From positions 1-11,216 of the forward strand of contig JAHJQU010000093.1 of the NCBI GenBank assembly GCA_018819005.1: a DNA stretch of 11,216 bases, written 5' to 3'. This document shows, piece by piece, positions 7,701 to 11,216 of this stretch. Source of the stretch: Pseudomonadota bacterium. Its GTDB lineage: Bacteria > Desulfobacterota > Desulfobacteria > Desulfobacterales > RPRI01. The translations under genes were made by a program, and so were the position numbers. Position 1 is the stretch's first letter; each line of letters starts with the position of its first letter. The notes under the pieces are model-generated. The model saw nothing but the letters and a program-made list of their open reading frames with translations, ran no database searches and was not told the DNA's origin.

Positions 7701-8761
7701 CGGAGTATGTTGATAAGAAGGCAGTCCCGATGAAAGAACTTTCCTCTGAAAGCTGGATCATTTCCTCCGTTTCGGAATATGCCGTAAGGAAACGAATTGA
7801 AGAAATGGGCATCCCCCTCAAAAAGTGGGACATTACAATCTATCGCGGAATTCTTACAGGTTTGAATGAGGCTTTCATTATCAACGGCAAGAAGAAAGAC
7901 GAACTGATTGCCCAGGATCCGAAGAGCGCTGAAATCATCAAACCGGTTCTGCGAGGGCGTGACGTCCAACATTATAAGGTGGAGTTTGCGGATTTATGGC
8001 TCATCAACACACATAATGGATACGGTAATGTGGCTCGTGTCAATGTTGAGCAGGATTATCCTGCAATATTGGAGCATTTGCAGCGGGTAAACAAGAAAAC
8101 GAATGGCGGTGTTGAGAAACGGCAGGACCAAGGAGATCATTGGTCAAATTTACGAAGTTGCGCTTATGTCGCCGATTTTGAGAAAGAGAAGCTTGTGTAT
8201 CCGGAGACAACCGTCAGAAGGTCTGAATTTTATTATGATAATAAATTCTATTACCTTGATAAAACCTGTTTTTTTATCAGAGGAAATAGTTTGAAATTCT
8301 TAAATGGAGTTTTGGCATCAAAATTAATAGAATGGTATTTAGAAGGTATCCTTAGATTGTTAGGGAAAAAGAGCATACAATATTCGAAACAATATATTGA
8401 AAACCTCCCCGTCCCCAAACTCGATCCCCCTTCTCAAATCCCATATGAAATTCTTGTGGATTGTGTGCTCTTTGCCCACGAAAATGGGCTTACGTCTGAT
8501 GCTTCTACCCTGGAATGGGTGATCAATGTCATGATTTACGGCCTTTATTTCGAAAAAGAGATGAAAAAAGACCACTGCTACATTAACGACCGGGTTGCCG
8601 AGGTAGTCAAACCCTTCAAGCCCGGTGACACTGATGCTTTTAAAGCCGAATATGTTAAATCCCTGGCGCTGTTCTGTCTCAAGGACAAAGGCATCTATCA
8701 CGGTATGATCCACAGCCGGAACGTTGAACCGGTTCGAATCATTCATGGAGAGAAAAAATGA
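4784..8761 (+). CDS. Eco57I/TaqI-like gamma-class N6-adenine DNA methyltransferase
   Basis: This protein of about 1325 residues transfers a methyl group from S-adenosylmethionine to adenine in a specific DNA site, presumably marking self DNA. The N-terminal 500 residues are a family-specific region of unknown fold; I see no convincing PD-(D/E)xK nuclease. Methylase motifs follow in gamma order: motif X FYTPREIV (508-515), motif I DPACGSGAF (572-580), motif II GVDIQ (D668) and catalytic motif IV NPPY (844-847). The C-terminal region (from about residue 1000) is a TaqI-like target-recognition domain ending in a typical LPVPK segment (about 1207-1211). I chose ATG 4784 over the in-frame ATG 4745. 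The latter lies inside the upstream gene, while 4784 has AAGGA (4771-4775) at 8 nt spacing. The 3' end overlaps the ATPase gene by ATGA. GC falls sharply around 8221-8400, within the recognition domain. Confidence 0.88.
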   Translation: MPAANTIDLKKKIESALHEFSIMPLPAAARNLFQELGYASQRDENILQIATPSDFLQWLESANQNNVLSDKDRVELQKHLKYLHFIFQLTDVEIRTALGGIQESLFDSKTAVDGSRKKSYLVFAASLSTDAPGNRSTLARLVRLINKPLPMPAIILFRHEDTLTIGVINRRDHKRAPDRDVLEKVTLIKDISIAEPNRAHVEILHDLTLATLIQKHRVENFDSLHDAWRKTLDISALNRKFYKELFNWYLFAVKTVRFPNPDKQPEEVNNSINVIRLLTRLIFCWFIKEKGLIPESLFNERKVRDILSDQASKDGSAYYKAILQNLFFATLNTEMNHYIPGSRRFISEHKNDRGVNPDYNNFTVYRHKSLFNDSNAALKLFDNIPFLNGGLFECLDTIETGNGKNREIRYDGFSSTPSKQPSVPDFLFFGRMEDVDLSSAYNGKTGGHETVIGLIDVLNSYKFTIMENTPLEEEVALDPELLGKVFENLLASYNPETRSTARNQTGSFYTPREIVNYMVDESLKSYLIGKLNESSPFSKITSLFSYEDTGNPFSLKETDELINALSNAKILDPACGSGAFPMGVLHRMVHILGKLDPNNRKWKQAQLDIVEQDRQKALEMQDDAVRQGAIKSVEERKAYIEASFESSHHELDYLRKLFLIENCIYGVDIQNIAVQIAKLRFFISLIVEQKRDDTKSNLGILAMPNLETKFVAADTLIGLEKPEQINLETSGVGRAEFELKQVRKKIFYARNYYEKKQLRKQEKLKRNALELALKKSWGEVTAKQVAAWNPFDVSGSAPFFDPEMMFGLTMPLQSRSILKFGEASKVTSADKKEIEGAFDIVIGNPPYVQIQSFSGRPEQKAWEKQKYETYTKTGDIYCLFYERGFNLLARGGILAYISSNKWMRANYGTKLRKFFAGKTSPKALIDFGGFKVFDAATVDTSILILKKEKLSGKKPALQAVWMANDFTTQTDIAEYVDKKAVPMKELSSESWIISSVSEYAVRKRIEEMGIPLKKWDITIYRGILTGLNEAFIINGKKKDELIAQDPKSAEIIKPVLRGRDVQHYKVEFADLWLINTHNGYGNVARVNVEQDYPAILEHLQRVNKKTNGGVEKRQDQGDHWSNLRSCAYVADFEKEKLVYPETTVRRSEFYYDNKFYYLDKTCFFIRGNSLKFLNGVLASKLIEWYLEGILRLLGKKSIQYSKQYIENLPVPKLDPPSQIPYEILVDCVLFAHENGLTSDASTLEWVINVMIYGLYFEKEMKKDHCYINDRVAEVVKPFKPGDTDAFKAEYVKSLALFCLKDKGIYHGMIHSRNVEPVRIIHGEKK
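8221..8400 (+). other. AT-rich block inside the methylase target-recognition domain
   Basis: By hand count this 180-bp block is 46/180 G+C (about 26%), whereas the next line (8401-8460) is 29/60 (48%). It encodes the end of the TaqI-like recognition domain in an uninterrupted frame. A sharp local drop in GC in the part of the gene that sets sequence specificity is the usual mark of recognition-domain exchange by recombination. Confidence 0.6.
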
Positions 8762-10125
8762 ACGACGAACGATTGGAGATCCTTCAACAGAAAGTTGCCG
8801 AACCGACTGCCGGATATGGGCGGGTACGGATCGAACGGATCAGGATAAACAACTACCGCTTTTTCCGGGACGAGTTTGTCCTGAACTTCGGCGGAGCTAA
8901 TCTTCTGATCTACGGCGAAAACGGCAGCGGCAAGAGCACGATTTACCGTGCCCTGGAGTTTCTGACCAAACGACGGTTTGAAAGTATTGCCGGCGAAAAG
9001 AATATCTTCGGCGAAGACGGCGAGCCGCAAATCGAGTTCGGCTTTACCAACAACCGGGAATTGATTATCCACAGTGATTTAACGGAGCTTCCGGATGGAT
9101 TCGACTTCATCAAAGGGCTTTCCATCTTTACTCCCATGTTGGACTACAAGAAGCTGCTTAAGGTTCACTATGCGCCAGCGGCGGCAGACAGGATTAATGT
9201 TTACGACATGCTTCGCGAGCTGTTCAAAGACTTTGAGGTCGAAAGCGGGAGCGTTCTTTCCGACATCAAGGATCCATCAACATACTTCGATGCGCTGACC
9301 CGAATCGTCAACGACATTCTGCTCAATGAGACCAACCGTATCCTGGCCATGTTCGACACCGACATAAACCTTCAGAAATTTAACTTCAAGACCGAATTCA
9401 CACCGGATAATCGACTGGAACCGGTCATCAACATCGAAATTGATTATCGTGAACAGCCCGTAAACAGCTATCACACATTCCTGAATGAAGCGCGTCTCTC
9501 TGCCCTTGCGGTTTCTCTCTACTTTGCCTCCATCAAAACGCTCCTCGGTTCCCTCAAAAGCGAATCCATGAAAATCCTTGTTCTTGACGACCTTCTCATC
9601 AGTCTGGATATGAGTAACCGGATCAAGCTTCTCGACATCCTCAAGACGGAGTTTGTCGAATTTCAGATATTCTTCTTCACCCACGATAAAGAACTGTTCG
9701 AGATCTATAAAAACAAGATGCCCTGGGAAAAGTATGAGCTGTATATGGACGATACGGCAGACATACCGTCGGCCATCGTTAAAAAAGGATCTTCCGAAAC
9801 CGAACGGGCAAAAGGATTTTATGCGGTCAAAGAATATGACTGTTGTGCTCTGCTCCTGCGCAAGGGATTCGAAAAACTGCTGAAAAGCTATCTGACCCCT
9901 CGTGAACAACTGGACAAGAATTGCAACGAGCTTGATCTGGCGGGTCTTGTCGGAAGGGCTAAAACAAAAAGCACCGCTGAAGCGAAAACGATTCTGGATA
10001 AGCTTGACAGCGACCGGCGCCACATCCTCAATCCTTTAAGCCACAATGATGACCGGAATATTTATGCCCAAGAGCTTAAGTCTGCGATGGGCGACCTGGA
10101 AAAGCTTAAGGAGATGCTAAGGTAG
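8758..10125 (+). CDS. Compact SMC/RecF-like ABC ATPase with a helical C-terminal extension
   Basis: This 455-residue cytosolic ATPase is the third member of the operon. Residues about 25-130 begin with a RecF/SMC-type N-lobe (RIERIRINNYRFF) and Walker A GENGSGKST (53-61). A degenerate ABC signature region is LNEARLSALA (242-251). Walker B is LVLDDL with D277-D278, DD rather than the usual DE. The H-loop is FFTHD (H309). Unlike SMC or Rad50, there is no long coiled coil or zinc hook between the lobes. After about residue 340, a helical extension contains KGFEKLLKSYL and ends with RRHILNPLSHNDD (420-432). This is reminiscent of HEPN-like RxH arrangements, but the R421-to-H429 spacing (seven residues) is longer than the usual four to six. 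The start is supported by GGAG (8747-8750) and by the ATGA overlap with the methylase. The likely role is sensing DNA or gating the nuclease; the exact activity is inferred. Confidence 0.82.
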   Translation: MNDERLEILQQKVAEPTAGYGRVRIERIRINNYRFFRDEFVLNFGGANLLIYGENGSGKSTIYRALEFLTKRRFESIAGEKNIFGEDGEPQIEFGFTNNRELIIHSDLTELPDGFDFIKGLSIFTPMLDYKKLLKVHYAPAAADRINVYDMLRELFKDFEVESGSVLSDIKDPSTYFDALTRIVNDILLNETNRILAMFDTDINLQKFNFKTEFTPDNRLEPVINIEIDYREQPVNSYHTFLNEARLSALAVSLYFASIKTLLGSLKSESMKILVLDDLLISLDMSNRIKLLDILKTEFVEFQIFFFTHDKELFEIYKNKMPWEKYELYMDDTADIPSAIVKKGSSETERAKGFYAVKEYDCCALLLRKGFEKLLKSYLTPREQLDKNCNELDLAGLVGRAKTKSTAEAKTILDKLDSDRRHILNPLSHNDDRNIYAQELKSAMGDLEKLKEMLR

Positions 10126-10132
10126 AGGGCAG

Positions 10133-10163
10133 AAAAAATGAGGCCCCCGCCTAAGCGGAGGCC
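10133..10163 (-). terminator. Hairpin with T-tract, intrinsic terminator for leftward transcripts
   Basis: Arms at 10142-10150 and 10155-10163 pair over 9 positions with one A-C mismatch and a 4-nt loop (CTAA). Read leftward, the stem is followed by TCA and then six T (complement of 10133-10138), so it should work best for transcription coming from the minus-strand hydrolase gene. Read rightward, it follows the operon's stop by 16 nt, but only a weak CTCCTTT tract comes after it. It may also end the operon, less efficiently. Confidence 0.6.
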
Positions 10164-10330
10164 CAGCTCCTTTCACACATGGTGAATGAGTTATCGATAG
10201 TAAAGCAAAGTATAACGAATTATGCAACAAATAAAACTCCCCCTCGTACACCAGCCCCGGCTTTCTGTAATGCCGGTTAATTCTAAAGAATTTGATGAAA
10301 TACTTGTCATTGGTTCAAAAATTTAAAATT

Positions 10331-10388
10331 CAGAATATAGGGGACGCTCATCAATATATCAGAATATAGGGGACGCTCATCAATATAT
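10331..10388. repeat. Perfect tandem duplication of a 29-bp unit (REP-like)
   Basis: Two identical 29-bp units (10331-10359 and 10360-10388) each contain ATAGGGGACGCTCATC and end in an AT-rich tail. From memory, GGGGACG-type motifs are typical of repeats mobilised by IS200-like REP-associated tyrosine transposases in several environmental lineages. No such transposase is present here. Confidence 0.85.
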
Positions 10389-10442
10389 AAGTTAAGGACA
10401 AAAACCGTGTTTATTCATTGAGTTATTGGCTACTCAAAAAAA

Positions 10443-11216
10443 TCATAGCTTCAGGAGGGTTCCGGCATTTGTCCCTAAAATTTTTTCAACATCTTCATTT
10501 TCAAGGCCGGCGCTTTTAATCTCTTTAAAATATCTTTCAGGCTTTAACAGCGGAAAATCGCTTCCGAAGAGAATTTTATCCGCCCCGGCAAGGGCCTTTG
10601 CGTAACGATATATATCTGAATCATAAAGAAACGGGGATGCCGCCGTGTCAAAATAGACGTTCTTCAGGTTTTCCTTTACTTCCTTTGTCAGCAGGTTATA
10701 GAAAAAAATTCCCCCGCCCCAGTGTGCCAGCACAATATTATTATCCGGAAATTGCATAATAAGGTTGTAGATCTGAATAAGTGTATTCGGGGTTTTCCCG
10801 GGATATTTATGTCCGATTGGTTCGTTAGTGTGTATCAGTACGGGTAACCCTTTTTCTCCGCATATTGCCATTACTGGTTTTAATCTTTGCAGTGATTCTT
10901 CATCAATGCCGGACTGGTAAAAGGCAAGCTCACCGGCTCCCTTAAGGCCTGCTTCGATACCTCTTGCCGTTTCATTGCCGGCCCTGGAATTAAAAGGGTC
11001 AAAACAGGCAAAACCTATAAACCGGTCAGGATATTTAAGGACCGACTCAATTATATAGTCGTTATGCATTCTGAAAAATTCGTCGTTTTTCCACGGAAAA
11101 CCGAAAATGACTGATTTGTCTATCCGGCTTTCATCCATGACATCTATCAATGTTTCCGCGTTGACCAGTTTTGATTTGGGAGAGTCGTATAAAATTTTAA
11201 AAGCAGGTTCTTTTGG
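10443..11216 (-). CDS. Amidohydrolase-2 family metal-dependent hydrolase (5' end outside the window)
   Basis: The frame stays open to the window edge, giving 257 residues that lack the N-terminus. The TTG at 11148-11150 is therefore not needed as a start: upstream codons continue a family-like sequence leading into IDVMDESRIDKSVIFGFPW. Members are TIM-barrel metal hydrolases or decarboxylases acting on small molecules. The expected HxH metal site should lie in the missing part. Visible later motifs are LIHTNEP (His at 10830-10832), VLAHWGGG (His at 10722-10724) and FGSDFP (Asp at 10557-10559). These are the barrel-strand ligands and active-site acid typical of the family. The substrate cannot be told. 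It is convergent with the defence operon and probably ordinary chromosomal flank. Confidence 0.85.
   Translation of the reverse strand, partial: PKEPAFKILYDSPKSKLVNAETLIDVMDESRIDKSVIFGFPWKNDEFFRMHNDYIIESVLKYPDRFIGFACFDPFNSRAGNETARGIEAGLKGAGELAFYQSGIDEESLQRLKPVMAICGEKGLPVLIHTNEPIGHKYPGKTPNTLIQIYNLIMQFPDNNIVLAHWGGGIFFYNLLTKEVKENLKNVYFDTAASPFLYDSDIYRYAKALAGADKILFGSDFPLLKPERYFKEIKSAGLENEDVEKILGTNAGTLLKL

Larger units (their letters stand above)
10126..10442. other. Intergenic region between the defence operon and the hydrolase gene
   Basis: These 317 bp separate convergent genes and contain the hairpin and the tandem repeat described separately. A short inverted repeat TTGAGT/ACTCAA (10418-10437) lies next to the hydrolase stop codon. 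No open frame of convincing length, no tRNA and no transposase gene is visible. Confidence 0.6.

Noticed and set aside
1401..10125. Complete DISARM or BREX system
   Set aside because: No drmA, drmB, brxC, pglZ or brxL homologue in the window; only the PLD, helicase and methylase functions are shared.
10331..10388. CRISPR-like repeat
   Set aside because: Only two units, directly abutting with no spacer, and no cas genes.
10418..10437. Inverted repeat TTGAGT/ACTCAA as the hydrolase terminator
   Set aside because: Only 6 bp with an 8-nt loop. On the minus strand the T-run comes before the stem rather than after it.
11148..11150. TTG start for the minus-strand hydrolase
   Set aside because: The frame continues open to the window edge with family-like sequence, so the real start is outside.

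Overview
The window looks like an accessory (defence-island) stretch of a bacterial chromosome. Its centre is a three-gene, same-strand operon at 1401-10125 that is GC-richer than its surroundings (hand count: 62% GC at 3541-3600, against 37% at 601-660 and 27% at 1261-1320). The organism cannot be named with confidence. The mixed composition, a GGGGACG-type REP-like repeat and a HicBA module would fit a Desulfobacterota or similar environmental lineage, but that is only an impression.

Left part (1-1400): the 3' end of an unrecognised gene (2-313), then a HicB-HicA toxin-antitoxin pair (599-1059) with its own sigma70-like promoter. A second, decayed copy of the last codons and 3' flank of the first gene lies just after hicA (1088-1187). 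The toxin-antitoxin pair is therefore bracketed by two diverged copies of the same gene end. The intergenic stretch before the operon (1188-1400) holds a near-consensus promoter (TTGACG, 17 nt, TATATT) and a 7-bp-arm palindrome at the expected start of transcription.

Centre (1401-10125): (i) a 1125-residue protein joining an N-terminal phospholipase D-type nuclease domain to a SNF2-like SF2 helicase; (ii) a roughly 1325-residue gamma-class (Eco57I/TaqI-like) N6-adenine DNA methyltransferase with a C-terminal target-recognition domain; (iii) a compact 455-residue SMC/RecF-like ABC ATPase with a helical C-terminal extension. The genes are tightly coupled (5 nt gap, then an ATGA overlap). I read this as a self-contained restriction-like anti-phage system. 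The methylase would mark self DNA. The PLD-helicase would translocate on and cut unmarked DNA. The ATPase would sense or gate the attack. The trio resembles class 1 DISARM/BREX logic but lacks drmA/drmB or pglZ/brxL partners here. From memory it matches a predicted helicase-methylase-ATPase defence class ('Hma').

Right part (10126-11216): a 317-bp gap with a strong hairpin that suits leftward termination and a perfect 2 x 29-bp tandem repeat, then the 3' three-quarters or so of an amidohydrolase-2 family metal-dependent hydrolase gene on the minus strand, which runs off the window.
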